The notes: generated by a model not told the origin, from the sequence alone. Counted from the stretch's first letter, positions 17,613 to 26,625 are shown. The stretch is DNA of 64,000 nucleotides from Roseiarcus sp963823165 (GCA_963823165.1 CAWGKV010000011.1:79141-143140), one strand, 5' to 3'. Made by a program: numbers and translations.

Positions 17613-18554
17613 ATGCATGTCATTCCGCGAAAGGGGTGGAAAATTCGGGCGAGCCTTACGTCGCCGGAAGCGCTTTTCCTCGACCGGCGTTCGTTTCTGG
17701 CGGGCTTGGGCGCCGCGGGCGTCCTTGCGGCGTCGCCGGCGTGGGCCGACGAGCCCGACCCTTCCGCTGCGCTCTATCCGGCGAAGCGCAATCCGGCCTA
17801 CACGCTCGACCGCGACGTCACCCCGGAGAAGTCCAACCTCAACTACAACAATTTCTACGAGTTCAGCACCAGCAAGCATATCGACGCGAGCACGCTGAAG
17901 ACCCGCCCATGGACGGTCAAGCTCGACGGGCTGGTCGAGAAGGAGCAGACGGTCGACATCGACGCGCTGGTCAAGGGGATGGGGCTTGAGGAGCGCCTCT
18001 ATCGCCACCGCTGCGTCGAGGCTTGGTCGATGGCGATCCCCTGGACGGGCTTCCCGCTCAAGAAGCTGGTCGCCTTCGCCAGGCCGCTCTCCTCGGCGGC
18101 CTATGTCCGCTTCGAGACCTTCCTCGACAAGAAGATGGCGCCGGGCCAGCGGTCGTTCATGCCGTGGCCCTATGTCGAGGGCCTGACCATGGGCGAGGCG
18201 ACGAACGACCTCGCCTTCGTCGTCACCGGCGCCTATGGCAAGCCGCTCGCCAAGGTCCAGGGCGCGCCGATCCGGCTCGCGACGCCGTGGAAATACGGCT
18301 TCAAGTCGATCAAGTCGATCGTCAAGATTTCGTTCGTCGACAAGCGGCCGGCGACGTTTTGGGAGACGCTCGGCCCGGGCGAATACGGGTTCTGGGCCAA
18401 CGTCAACCCTGACGTTCCGCATCCCCGCTGGAGCCAGGCGAAGGAGACGTTCCTCAACGACGGACAGCTGCGTCCGACGCTGATCTACAACGGCTACGGC
18501 GACCAGGTCGCTTCGCTCTACAAGGGGCTGGAGAAAGAGCCGCTGTTTATGTGA
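17613..18554 (+). CDS. msrP: Protein-methionine-sulfoxide reductase catalytic subunit MsrP
   Basis: 313 residues with a twin-arginine signal (DRRSFLAGLGAAGVLAASPAWA), so the folded molybdenum protein is exported by Tat. The sulfite-oxidase fold contains the molybdenum-ligand cysteine in YRHRCVEAWSM, and family blocks LNYNNFYEF, RPLSSAAYVRFETF and TPWKYGFKSIKSI. MsrP repairs oxidised methionines in periplasmic proteins using electrons from the membrane heme protein MsrQ. No msrQ gene follows; the next gene is an EthD-family protein. A GAGGAG ribosome-binding site precedes the ATG. Confidence 0.94.
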   Translation: MHVIPRKGWKIRASLTSPEALFLDRRSFLAGLGAAGVLAASPAWADEPDPSAALYPAKRNPAYTLDRDVTPEKSNLNYNNFYEFSTSKHIDASTLKTRPWTVKLDGLVEKEQTVDIDALVKGMGLEERLYRHRCVEAWSMAIPWTGFPLKKLVAFARPLSSAAYVRFETFLDKKMAPGQRSFMPWPYVEGLTMGEATNDLAFVVTGAYGKPLAKVQGAPIRLATPWKYGFKSIKSIVKISFVDKRPATFWETLGPGEYGFWANVNPDVPHPRWSQAKETFLNDGQLRPTLIYNGYGDQVASLYKGLEKEPLFM

Positions 18555-18655
18555 GGCGCGGGTTGCGAAATGGCGTGTTCCGGGATCAACTGGTGCGGCG
18601 CGCCAGCCCCGGCCCGCAAGGGGCGGCTTGGGGCGTCGGCGCGGGGAGGACGCTC

Positions 18656-18964
18656 ATGGCCGCAATCGTCGCCGTCTACAAGACCCCGAAAAACGTCGCC
18701 GCGTTCAACGATTACTATTTCGCCAAGCATGTGCCGATCGCCAAGAAGCTTCCCGGCTTACGCCGCTATCGGGTGAGCGACGGCCCAGTCGGACTGCCAG
18801 CCGAACCGGGCGCCGCCCACCTGGTCGCGATCCTCGAGTTCGACAGCGTCGAGGCGATCCACCAAGCGCTCGGCACTCCCGAAGGACAGGCGACGACGTC
18901 CGATCTCGCCAACTTTGCCGACGGCGGCGTCGATCTGATGATATTCAACACCAAAGAGGTCTGA
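18656..18964 (+). CDS. EthD-family small protein
   Basis: 102 residues from the ATG at 18656, with GGGGAGGA at good distance. It has the dimeric ferredoxin-like barrel pattern of EthD proteins: AIVAVYKTPKNVAAFNDYYFAKHVPIAKKLPGLRRYRV at the start, then LVAILEFDSVEAIHQAL and a C-terminal VDLMIFNT. EthD proteins accompany ether or polyketide oxidations, but the family is functionally broad. It is convergent with the MFS gene. Confidence 0.8.
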   Translation: MAAIVAVYKTPKNVAAFNDYYFAKHVPIAKKLPGLRRYRVSDGPVGLPAEPGAAHLVAILEFDSVEAIHQALGTPEGQATTSDLANFADGGVDLMIFNTKEV

Positions 18965-18971
18965 CAATCCC

Positions 18972-20363
18972 TCAGGTCGGTTGCGGCGCGGGCTCGAGGC
19001 CCGCGTCGTGCTCGAAACCGTAGACCTCCGGCAGGATGAAGATCGCCGCGAGGAGGCCGATCAGCGGAAAGATCGCGACCAGCAGGGTGGCGTTCGCCTG
19101 GCCGACCGCGGCGAACACCGACGGAAACAGAAAGATCGCCAGGAACGACGGCAACTTGACGAACATGTAGGCGAAGCCGCTCGCCGTGCCCCGGTATTCC
19201 GGCTTCGCCACCATGGCCGGGATGGTCATGACGTTCGAAGCGTCCCAATAATGGCCCCACAGCATGGCCGCGGCGGCGAAGGGCAACAGGATCGTGTTGT
19301 CCGTATAGAGGGCGAAGGCCGCGACCAGCAGGGAGACGAACACGATGCCGAAGCCGGCGATGCTGATTCCCCTTTGTCCGATCCTCGGGATCAGCAGCGG
19401 TCCGACCCAGCCCGAGATCGCGGCAATCACGTAGAGCGCCATGGTCACGAGATCGGTGCCGAGAATCGACGAGACGCCGACCATCACGAACAGCACCGGC
19501 AGATAGAAGGCGAAGGTCGAGAATTCGGTCCCTTGCGCGAAGCAGGCGATCCAGCCGTAGAGCGTGGCGCGCCAGCGGATCGGGTCCCGCCTCACGTCGG
19601 CGAGGAAGGCGGCCGGATGGGGCTTCGCAACCTCAACGTCCTGATCGGGCAGCATGTCGAGCGAGTCGCCGTACATTTGCATCGCGACTTCCTTGGCCTC
19701 ACGGAAGCGGCCCTGGCGGACGAGCCACACGGCGGTCTCGGGCAGGTCGTGTCGCATGATGAGGATCACCAGCGCCGGCAAGGCGCCGAGCCCGAGCGTG
19801 ACCCGCCAGACCAGCTCGTGGTTCATGTTGGCGACGAGGAAGACGGCGATGACCGCGAGCGTCAAAACCTCGCCCACCGCGAACATAAACTGCCAGCGGT
19901 TGCCCATCACCTCGCGCCGGCCCTTGGCCATCGCGTCCATGATGTAGGTGTATCCGGTCGAGATGTCGCTGCCGAGCGGAATGCCGAGGAAGAAGCGGAT
20001 GGCGGCGAGCGCCGCGACGCTGGTGACGAACGCCTGACCCAGCGCCAGCACGATGAACATCACCATGGTGGCGAGGAACATGAAGCGCCGGCCGATCCTG
20101 TCGGTCAGCCAGCCGCCGATGAGGGCGCCGACCACCGCCCCGCCCTGGGTGCCGGCGCCGGCGAGGCCTAGCAGCAGCGGGTCCGGATGATACTGATCCT
20201 TGATGAAGATGAGGACGAAGGCGATGCCGTAGAGGTCCCATGCCTCGACCAGGATCGAGGCCATCATCAGCCAGCCAACACGATTGCTGTGCGGGGAGTA
20301 GCTGTCGACCAGGTGACGGACGGCTTCGTCCATGGCCGCCTTGTGCGACGATGGCGTCGTCAT
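18972..20363 (-). CDS. MFS transporter (metabolite:proton symporter type)
   Basis: 463 residues with twelve predicted membrane helices. Family marks include GGWLTDRIGRRFMF between helices 2 and 3, RFFLGIPLGSDISTGYTYIMD in helix 4-5, and the EYRGTASGFAYM block in the second half. This resembles the metabolite:H+ symporter and sugar-porter-like subgroup that takes up organic acids or aromatic acids. The start ATG is preceded by GGAGGAG. Substrate unknown. The palindromic array lies directly upstream, where its promoter should be. Confidence 0.85.
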   Translation of the reverse strand: MTTPSSHKAAMDEAVRHLVDSYSPHSNRVGWLMMASILVEAWDLYGIAFVLIFIKDQYHPDPLLLGLAGAGTQGGAVVGALIGGWLTDRIGRRFMFLATMVMFIVLALGQAFVTSVAALAAIRFFLGIPLGSDISTGYTYIMDAMAKGRREVMGNRWQFMFAVGEVLTLAVIAVFLVANMNHELVWRVTLGLGALPALVILIMRHDLPETAVWLVRQGRFREAKEVAMQMYGDSLDMLPDQDVEVAKPHPAAFLADVRRDPIRWRATLYGWIACFAQGTEFSTFAFYLPVLFVMVGVSSILGTDLVTMALYVIAAISGWVGPLLIPRIGQRGISIAGFGIVFVSLLVAAFALYTDNTILLPFAAAAMLWGHYWDASNVMTIPAMVAKPEYRGTASGFAYMFVKLPSFLAIFLFPSVFAAVGQANATLLVAIFPLIGLLAAIFILPEVYGFEHDAGLEPAPQPT

Positions 20364-20430
20364 TGCCCGCTCCTCCTAATCCCTTGTGTACGCTGTCGCC
20401 GACCGCGTCAGCCGCCGGCCGCTCTCTTTA

Positions 20431-20675
20431 GACGCGGCCGTTGGCCGCGTCCGCCGCGCTCAGCGGGCGGCCACAGGCCCGCCACCTGTAGACGCGGCCG
20501 TTGGCCGCGTCCGCCGCGCTCAACGCTCGCGGCTACAGGGCCGCCCTCTGTAGACGCGGCCGTTGGCCGCCTCCGCCGCGCTCAACGCGCGCGGCTACAG
20601 GGCCGCCTTCTGTAGACGCGGCCGAAGGCCACGTCCGCCGCGCTCAACGCTCGCGGCGACAATGCTCGGCCGAAT
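20431..20675. repeat. Tandem array of four palindromic units of about 60-62 bases
   Basis: Units start at 20431, 20491, 20553 and 20615. Each contains a hairpin made of GACGCGGCC and GGCCGCGTC around GTT, then a second palindrome made of GCCGCGC and GCGCGGC (or close variants) around TCAACG. The fourth unit is diverged in the first hairpin. The array fills the gap between lsrB-like and MFS genes (both minus strand). Two further units lie at 12145-12241 and a degenerate single copy at about 21592-21625. Confidence 0.88.
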
Positions 20676-20678
20676 CGT

Positions 20679-21572
20679 TCAATACCTCCAACGCTGTGCG
20701 GCGGTGACCAGGAAGTCTCGAAAGGCCTGAACGCGCGCGACGTTCTTCAGTTCCTCGGCATAGACTAGAAAACAGTCCATTTCGGGCATGTCGGTCTGTT
20801 GCAGTAAACGCACGAGCCCCGACTCTGGCGGCACGACATAGTCCGGTAGGACGGCGATGCCGACGCCGTGCTCGGCCGCCCGCGCCATGGCGCCGAGATT
20901 GTTGACCGAGATTTGCGGCGTGCGGGGATTCTTCGGGTCGCGCCCCACGGTCAGCAGTGAATTGAGGTCGTAGAGAAGGTGGGTCGCGGTCGGCGCACCG
21001 AAGGCGATCAGATGATGGCGGTCGAGGTCGTCGACGGTGCGCGGCTGCGGCCGCTTCTTGAGGTAGTCGGCCGAGGCGTAGGCGTGGAAATGCACGGTGA
21101 ACAGCCTGCGCCGGACAAGGTCGGGCTGCATCGGCTCGCGCAGGCGCAGCGCCAGGTCTGCTTCCCGCATGCCGAGGTCGAGGTCCTCGTCCGACAGGAG
21201 CAGCTGCAGCTTTACCTCCGGATAGAGCTCGACGAATTCGCCGAGGCGCGGCGCGAGCCAGTTGGCCCCCAGACCGAGGGTGCTGGTGACCCTCAATTCG
21301 CCGGTGGGCTTCTCGCGGCTGTCGATCAGCCGGCTGCGGACGGCGTCCAGCTTGAGGACCACGTCGCGCACCGCATCGAGCAGCATCTCGCCCTGTTCGG
21401 TGAGAATGAGGCCGCGCGCGTGCCGATGGAACAGCGGTGCGCCGATATCGGCTTCCAGGGCTCCGACCTGGCGGCTAACCGCGGACTGGCTCAGGCCCAG
21501 CGTTTCGCCGGCGTGGGTGAAGGAGCCCGCGTCGGCGGCCGCCTGGAAGATGCGCAGCTTATCCCAGTCCAT
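20679..21572 (-). CDS. LysR-family regulator, LsrB/VtlR-like
   Basis: 297 residues. The N terminus MDWDKLRIFQAAADAGSFTHAGETLGLSQSAVSRQVGALE holds the winged helix-turn-helix and is nearly the same as LsrB of Sinorhizobium and VtlR of Brucella/Agrobacterium, followed by HRHARGLILTEQGE. The C-terminal co-inducer domain is complete. In Hyphomicrobiales this regulator sits next to trxB, as here (trxB is upstream on the same strand), and controls redox and host-interaction genes including small RNAs in relatives. Role in this organism is inferred. Confidence 0.88.
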   Translation of the reverse strand: MDWDKLRIFQAAADAGSFTHAGETLGLSQSAVSRQVGALEADIGAPLFHRHARGLILTEQGEMLLDAVRDVVLKLDAVRSRLIDSREKPTGELRVTSTLGLGANWLAPRLGEFVELYPEVKLQLLLSDEDLDLGMREADLALRLREPMQPDLVRRRLFTVHFHAYASADYLKKRPQPRTVDDLDRHHLIAFGAPTATHLLYDLNSLLTVGRDPKNPRTPQISVNNLGAMARAAEHGVGIAVLPDYVVPPESGLVRLLQQTDMPEMDCFLVYAEELKNVARVQAFRDFLVTAAQRWRY

Positions 21573-21691
21573 GAAGTTTCCCCCGGCCCTGTGTAGACGC
21601 GGCCCCAGCCGTCGCCAGAGGCGTCGTCACCGGACGCCTTACCGCACCGCGTCAGCTGCGCTCGTTCCTGCGGCTGCAGCCGCGGGTCTCG

Positions 21692-22663
21692 CTATTCCGC
21701 CGCTTTTCGCGTCGGGGCCTGCGCAGCGAGCCATCGCTCCGCCTCGAGCGCGGCCATGCAGCCCAAGCCGGCCGCGGTCACCGCCTGGCGGAACACGTCG
21801 TCGGCGACGTCGCCCGCGGCGAAGACGCCTTCGATGCTGGTCGCCGTCGATCCCGGCGCCGTCTGGACGTAACCGTTCGCCTTCAGCATGACGTGCCCGC
21901 GCACGAGCTCGGTCGCGGGCGCGTGGCCGATCGCGACGAACAGGCCGTCGGCGGACAAGTCGTCGAGCGCGCCGGTGAGGACGTTGCGGATCCGGACGCC
22001 GGTCACGGCGGCGGGCGTCCCGCCGCCGAGAATCTCCTCGACAGCGCTGTCCCAGCGAATTCTGACGTTGTGCCGCGCGGCGAGCCGCTCACGCAAAATC
22101 TTTTCCGCCCGGAACGCGTCGCGCCGGTGCACCACCGTCACCTCGCGGGCGATGTTGGACAGGTAGAGCGCCTCCTCGACCGCGGAATTGCCGCCGCCGA
22201 CGACCACCACCGACTTACCGCGAAAGAAGAACCCGTCGCAGGTCGCGCAGGCGGATACGCCGAAACCCTTGAATTTGTCCTCGCTCGGCAAGCCGAGCCA
22301 TTTCGCCTTGGCGCCTGTGGCGAGGACGATCGCGTCGGCGAAAACCGTGCGGCCGCTGTCGCAGCGCACGACGAACGGACGGTTCTCGAGTTCGAGCGCG
22401 ACAACGTATTCGTTCTCGATCCGCGCGCCGACGTTTTCGGCCTGAGCGCGCAGCTGCTCCATGAGCCACGGCCCCTGAATCGGCTCGGCGAAGCCGGGAT
22501 AGTTTTCCACGTCGGTGGTGATCATCAACTGGCCGCCCGGCTCGTAGCCCGAAAGCATGAGGGGCTTCAGCAGGGCGCGCGCTGCATAGATCGCGGCCGT
22601 ATAGCCCGCCGGCCCGGAACCGATGATGACGAGGCGTTCATGCGCCGCATGGGACGAAGTCAA
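21692..22663 (-). CDS. trxB: Thioredoxin-disulfide reductase
   Basis: 323 residues. FAD-binding GSGPAG at 15-20, the redox-active CATC at 139-142 and the NADPH-binding GGGNSA at 157-162 are all present, and VFAAGDVAD near the C terminus binds the flavin. The start is a TTG at 22663, preceded by AAGGGG. TrxB uses NADPH to reduce thioredoxin in the cytoplasm. It lies directly upstream of the LsrB-like regulator gene, a conserved neighbourhood in this order. Confidence 0.95.
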   Translation of the reverse strand: MTSSHAAHERLVIIGSGPAGYTAAIYAARALLKPLMLSGYEPGGQLMITTDVENYPGFAEPIQGPWLMEQLRAQAENVGARIENEYVVALELENRPFVVRCDSGRTVFADAIVLATGAKAKWLGLPSEDKFKGFGVSACATCDGFFFRGKSVVVVGGGNSAVEEALYLSNIAREVTVVHRRDAFRAEKILRERLAARHNVRIRWDSAVEEILGGGTPAAVTGVRIRNVLTGALDDLSADGLFVAIGHAPATELVRGHVMLKANGYVQTAPGSTATSIEGVFAAGDVADDVFRQAVTAAGLGCMAALEAERWLAAQAPTRKAAE

Positions 22664-22700
22664 AAGGCGACCCCTTTTCTAATGTGTAACGGCCGGCGCT

Positions 22701-22766
22701 CTCCTTCCCAGCTCCTGCTGGGGAAGGTAGCGCGGAGCGCAGGATTGGGTGTGGCCAGCTGCTTCG
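22701..22766 (-). repeat. Dispersed repeat shared with 41461-41523
   Basis: Read on the minus strand the segment begins GAAGCAGCTGGCCACACCC and runs through GCGCTCCGCGC to a CCTTCCCCAGC end. The plus-strand segment at 41461 reads GAAGCAGCGGGCCACACCC, GCGCTGCGCGC and CCTTTCCCAGC in the same order. Confidence 0.65.
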
Positions 22767-22848
22767 ACCAAGTCCGATGGCACGACCGTCATCTCGAAAC
22801 GACGCAGTAGCAGACCTGCTTTTCGCACCCCATCCAACCCTCGGGCCA

Positions 22849-22884
22849 CCTTCCCCTCCCCGGGCTCGACCGGGGAGGGGAAGG
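22849..22884. repeat. Perfect 13-base-arm hairpin
   Basis: CCTTCCCCTCCCC at 22849-22861 is the exact reverse complement of GGGGAGGGGAAGG at 22872-22884, with a 10-base loop. No T-run follows on either strand, so it is a repeat-type palindrome rather than a normal terminator. Confidence 0.7.
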
Positions 22885-22992
22885 GACAACTGTTCCACGC
22901 CCTTATATGGGGGCAGCGATTGGGCTACAACGGCGGGCCCGCAACGACGCGGCAAATGGCCGCCGATGGTCGCACATGAGGGAGAGACGTCC

Positions 22993-23595
22993 ATGCTGGT
23001 GCTTCGCTCGAGCCCGGGCTCGCCATTCGCCCGGAAGGTCCGGATCGCCGCCGCTGTGCTCGAACTCGAGGACCGGATCGAGATTTCCAACGCCGACACG
23101 GGCGACCCCGCGGATTCGCTGAGGAGCCAGAACCCGCTCGGCAAGCTTCCGGCGCTCATCCTCGAGACCGGCGAGACCATCTTCGACAGCGCGGTCATCG
23201 TCGAATTTTTGGACTGGATGGCCGGCGGCGGGAAAATCATCCCGGCGGAACCAAAAACCCGCTTCCGCTCGCTGACGCAGCAGGCGCTCGCCGACGGCGT
23301 TTCCGACGCCGCCGTGCTGCTCCGCTACGAGATTCTCTGGCGCGAGCCGTCAATGCGGTCAGAGAAGTGGATGGCCCACCAGAGCGACAAAATCGCCCGG
23401 GCGCTCAAGGCCTTCGACGCGACGCCGCCGGAAGAGCTCAGCGACGTCGGCACAATCGCCCTCGCCTGCGCGCTGGGCTATCTCGACCTTCGCTTCGACG
23501 GCGCCTGGCGGAGGGAGCATCCGCGGCTCGTGGGTTGGCTCGACGTGTTTTCCGACGCGACGCCGAGTTTCGAGGCGACGCGGGTTCGGGGGTGA
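22993..23595 (+). CDS. Glutathione S-transferase family protein
   Basis: 200 residues from the ATG at 22993, preceded by GAGGGAGAG. The N-terminal thioredoxin-like domain opens LVLRSSPGSPFARKVRIAAAVL, where the Ser before Pro is the likely glutathione-activating residue, and includes NPLGKLPALILETGETIFDSAVIVEFLD for glutathione binding. The helical C-terminal domain has the GTIALACALGYLDLRFD block. Role: conjugation or reduction with glutathione in the cytoplasm; substrate not predictable. Adjacent to trxB it suggests a thiol-redox neighbourhood. Confidence 0.88.
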   Translation: MLVLRSSPGSPFARKVRIAAAVLELEDRIEISNADTGDPADSLRSQNPLGKLPALILETGETIFDSAVIVEFLDWMAGGGKIIPAEPKTRFRSLTQQALADGVSDAAVLLRYEILWREPSMRSEKWMAHQSDKIARALKAFDATPPEELSDVGTIALACALGYLDLRFDGAWRREHPRLVGWLDVFSDATPSFEATRVRG

Positions 23596-23662
23596 GAGTG
23601 ACTCAGTGGCCGGCGTCATCGCCACCCTCGCGAAATGATCAGCGGACGATTGCCTCCCGAGG

Positions 23663-23911
23663 TCAATCCGCGGTCGGCAGGCGGCGCATGACGAACTCGA
23701 TCTCGTCGTCGCCGAGCTCGCGCCAGGATTCGATCTCGGTCATGTAGGCGGCCTTGGGGTAGCGCTCGAACCACTCCCGCGCCTTGGCCCTCGCTTCGAG
23801 CCGGGGCAGGCGAAACGTCTCGCGCCGCCAAGCCGTCTCGGCGCTCCGCTTCTCGCGGCGCTTGACGACTCGCTCGGCCACATCGACCGGCTTCTTCCTC
23901 TCGATCGCCAC
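23663..23911 (-). CDS. Small conserved-looking hypothetical protein
   Basis: 82 residues, very basic N-terminal half (RKKPVDVAERVVKRREKRSAETAWRRE is mostly Lys/Arg/Glu) and a C-terminal EWFERYPKAAYMTEIESWRELGDDEIEFVMRRLPTAD segment with an aromatic and acidic pattern. It has no signal peptide, membrane helix or known motif. The composition (balanced charges, no shadow-like RPG runs) supports a real gene. Function unknown. Confidence 0.55.
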   Translation of the reverse strand: MAIERKKPVDVAERVVKRREKRSAETAWRRETFRLPRLEARAKAREWFERYPKAAYMTEIESWRELGDDEIEFVMRRLPTAD

Positions 23912-23994
23912 GGCTGTCTCTCTGCAGGAGAGGTCAACGAGACGTTAACGCGGTTTCGGGCAGATTGGGAGTCCGAATCGACCGGCCGCGGGGC

Positions 23995-25512
23995 CTATTC
24001 AGGGGCGAGGCGCGGAAAGCGGGACTTCGCCTCGAGATCATCGAGGTCCATCGAGTTACGCATGTACTGTTTCGTGGCGTCTCGAAACGGCTGGAAGTCC
24101 CAGGCGCGAACCGCGCCCTTCGTCAGCGCCGCGTCGACGAGGCGCCGGCGGCGCTGGCTCGAGCGCACTTCGGCGTCGAGGGCTGCAAGGTCCCACCGGC
24201 GGGCGACTTCGGCCCGGAATTCCGCGACCTCGGCCGCATGGGCCGGGTTTCCGGCCAGGTTGTCGCGCTCGCCGGGATCGCGGCGAAGGTCGTAGAGCTG
24301 GTCGGGGTCCGCCGGCGAGTGGATGAATTTGAGGCCGCCGCGGCGGATCATGACCATCGGCGCGATGGCGCCTTCGGCCAGATATTCGCCGATCGCCTCG
24401 TCGTGGCCGAGAGCCCCCCTAAAATGCGGCCCGAGGCTCTGTCCGTCGACCGACGCGCCGAGGGCGCCAGGGTCGCCGCCCGCCAAGTCGACCAGCGTCG
24501 GAAGAAGGTCGACGAGCGACACGCTCGCAGCGACCCGGGCGGGCGCGAAGCGGCCAGGGCTCGCAACGACGAGCGGCACGCGGCTTGCTCCCTCGAAGAA
24601 GCTCATCTTGTACCAGAGCCCGCGCTCGCCCAGCATCTCGCCGTGGTCGCTGACGAGGATCACGATCGTATCCTCGCCGAGGCCGCTCGCCCGCAGCGCC
24701 TGCATGAGGCGGCCCAGATTGTCGTCGACATAGGCGATCGCGCCGAAATAGGCGCGCCTTGCGTCTCGGATCTGGGCTTCCGTCACCGGCTCGGCGTCCA
24801 TCGCGCAAACGTGGCGCAGCCGCCGAGAATGGGGGTCGAGCGACTGGGGCGCCGGCGAGGGAATGTCGATCTCGCTCTCGCGATAGAGGTCCCAGTAACG
24901 CTGCGGCACGGCGAATGGGTCGTGCGGATGGGTGAAGGAGGCGACGAGAAGGAAGGGCCGCCTGTCGTTCGAACGGGCGATGTCGAAGATCGCGCGCTCG
25001 GCGGTGAAGGCGACTTCGTCGTCGAAGTCGAGCTGGTTGGTGCGCAGGCAGACGCCCGCCTGGGCGACCGAGCTCATGTTGTGGTACCAGGTCGGCCGCT
25101 CGTGCGGGCGGTCCCAGTCGGGCGTCCAGCCGTAGTCGGCCGGATAGATGTCGGTCGTGAGCCGCTCCTCGAAGCCGTGCAGCTGGTCGGGTCCGCAGAA
25201 ATGCATCTTGCCGCTGAGAACGGTCCGGTAGCCGCGCAAGCGCAGATGATGGGCGAAGGTCGGGATGTCGGCGGAGAATTCCGCCGCGTTGTCGTAGACG
25301 CGGGTCCGGGACGGCAGAAGCCCCGCCATGAACGACGCGCGCGAAGGCGAACAGAGGGGACTAGCGCAATAGGCGCTGTCGAAGACGACGCCGCACCGCG
25401 CCAGCGCCTGCATGTTCGGCGCGCGGGTGAGCCCATGGCCGTAGATGGGCAGGAAGGCCGGCGCCATCTGGTCGGCCATGACGATGAGGATATTGGGCTG
25501 TCGCGCCGTCAT
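23995..25512 (-). CDS. Sulfatase, choline-sulfatase-like
   Basis: 505 residues from the ATG at 25512. The type I sulfatase motif CSPSR is at residues 54-58; Cys54 would be converted to formylglycine by a separate enzyme. Metal-binding residues appear in ILIVMADQ at the N terminus, and in GEDTIVILVSDHGEMLGERG and GKMHFCGP further on. The general form (SGKMHF, DHGEMLG, YKMSFFEGASRVPL) is closest to BetC choline sulfatases. No signal peptide, so it is cytoplasmic. The start overlaps the stop of the upstream binding-protein gene as ATGA, so the substrate is likely imported with that protein. Confidence 0.85.
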   Translation of the reverse strand: MTARQPNILIVMADQMAPAFLPIYGHGLTRAPNMQALARCGVVFDSAYCASPLCSPSRASFMAGLLPSRTRVYDNAAEFSADIPTFAHHLRLRGYRTVLSGKMHFCGPDQLHGFEERLTTDIYPADYGWTPDWDRPHERPTWYHNMSSVAQAGVCLRTNQLDFDDEVAFTAERAIFDIARSNDRRPFLLVASFTHPHDPFAVPQRYWDLYRESEIDIPSPAPQSLDPHSRRLRHVCAMDAEPVTEAQIRDARRAYFGAIAYVDDNLGRLMQALRASGLGEDTIVILVSDHGEMLGERGLWYKMSFFEGASRVPLVVASPGRFAPARVAASVSLVDLLPTLVDLAGGDPGALGASVDGQSLGPHFRGALGHDEAIGEYLAEGAIAPMVMIRRGGLKFIHSPADPDQLYDLRRDPGERDNLAGNPAHAAEVAEFRAEVARRWDLAALDAEVRSSQRRRRLVDAALTKGAVRAWDFQPFRDATKQYMRNSMDLDDLEAKSRFPRLAPE

Positions 25513-26625
25513 CGCTTCCTTCTCAAGGGCTTGCGTGCCGGCTTGGCTTCTGCAGCGTGCGCCGGCTGCGCCGGAGTCCTCACCCTCGCCCATTCCTTTT
25601 CGATGACCGGAACGAGCGCCGGAGGATAGACGTCCACCGGCCAGAGGCCGCGGAAATTCAGCGCCGGCTCCTCCGCTTCCGCGCCGGTAAGGCCGGCGGC
25701 CGCTGTCGCCTCGGCGTCTACGGAAGGGCGAAGCAGGAAATCGATCAGCGCCAGCGCCTCTTTCGGATGCGGCGCGTCGCGCGGTTCGGCGAGCGCGTCG
25801 ATCGCGATCGGGCCGCCTTCCCTCGGCTCGGCGAATTGGATGTCCAGCCCAGCCCCGCCCTCGCGGCTGCGGCGGGAGGCGATGCCGGCCTGGGCGGCGT
25901 CGCCGAAGGTGAGGCAGACCGCGCCTCCGGCGATGGCCGAGAGGGGATCGCGGGAGGCCGGCTGCCGGACGGCGGCGCGCGCGCGGATGATCAGGTCGGC
26001 GGCCGCCTTGACGTCGCGCTCGCGCAGCCGGGACGGGTCGACGCCCATCAGCCGCCATGCTGCGATGAACATCTCGTCGCGCGCATCGGGCAGCGCGACG
26101 CCACAGGAACCGAGCCTGCGCGCGACTTCCGGCGCGAGCGCGTCGGCCCAGGAATTGGGGGCCGATCCCGAGCAGACGGGGCGTCTTGCCGGCGTCGTAG
26201 AGTAGGCCAGTCGCCGACCAGCCCCAGGCGAGTCCGTAGCCGCCGCTCGGGTCGTAGGCGGCGAGCTTGCCGGCGATCGGCGTAGCGATGCGGCGGGCGT
26301 TCGGGACCTCGCCTTTTTCGATCGGGCGCAACTGCTTCGCCCCGACCGCGCGGGAAAGGGCCGGGCCCGGCAGCACCACGACGTCGTAAGGCTCCTTCAA
26401 GAGCGAGGGGATTCTTGCCGGGTCGCCGTAGGCGTCGTAGGCTACCGCGTAGCCGCTTTCGCGCTCGAACTCCCTCAGCATTTTCGTATTGAAGGCGCCC
26501 GAAGGGGCGAGAAGACGCAAGATCTTCGGCGCGGGCACGGGAGCCGGCGCGAACGGCGACGCCGCGGAGTTGATCGCGACGGGGCCGAGCGCGAACGCTG
26601 CGGCGGCGAAGAGCGCGGTCAACAT
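25509..26625 (-). pseudogene. Periplasmic solute-binding protein, frameshifted, coupled to sulfatase
   Basis: Starts at 26625 with a signal peptide (ALFAAAAFALGPVAI). The first part, KILRLLAPSGAFNTKMLREFERESGYAVAYDAYGDPA, is typical of extracellular solute-binding proteins of the polyamine/iron/thiamine type. At about 26160, in a run of five C, reading moves by one base into NSWADALAPEVARRLGSCGVALPDARDEM and on to the end. The corrected product is 371 residues. It overlaps the sulfatase start by four bases. No permease or ATPase gene lies nearby. The homopolymer site suggests a sequencing error. Confidence 0.72.

Larger units (their letters stand above)
22664..22992. other. Intergenic region with two repeat elements
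   Basis: About 330 bases between divergent trxB and the GST gene. It contains a dispersed repeat (22701-22766) and a long perfect hairpin (22849-22884). The promoters of both genes must lie here but I cannot place convincing -10/-35 boxes. Confidence 0.55.

Noticed and set aside
18981..20171. Long plus-strand frame opposite the MFS gene
   Set aside because: Its His/Arg/Asp-rich composition is that of a membrane protein read backwards; no ribosome-binding site.
20431..20675. CRISPR array
   Set aside because: The repeated units are contiguous palindromes with no unique spacers, and no cas gene is present.
23995..26625. A single long frame that would fuse a solute-binding protein to the sulfatase
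   Set aside because: The middle 150 residues are arginine-rich out-of-frame sequence; the true binding protein continues in another frame after 26160 and the sulfatase has its own ATG at 25512.
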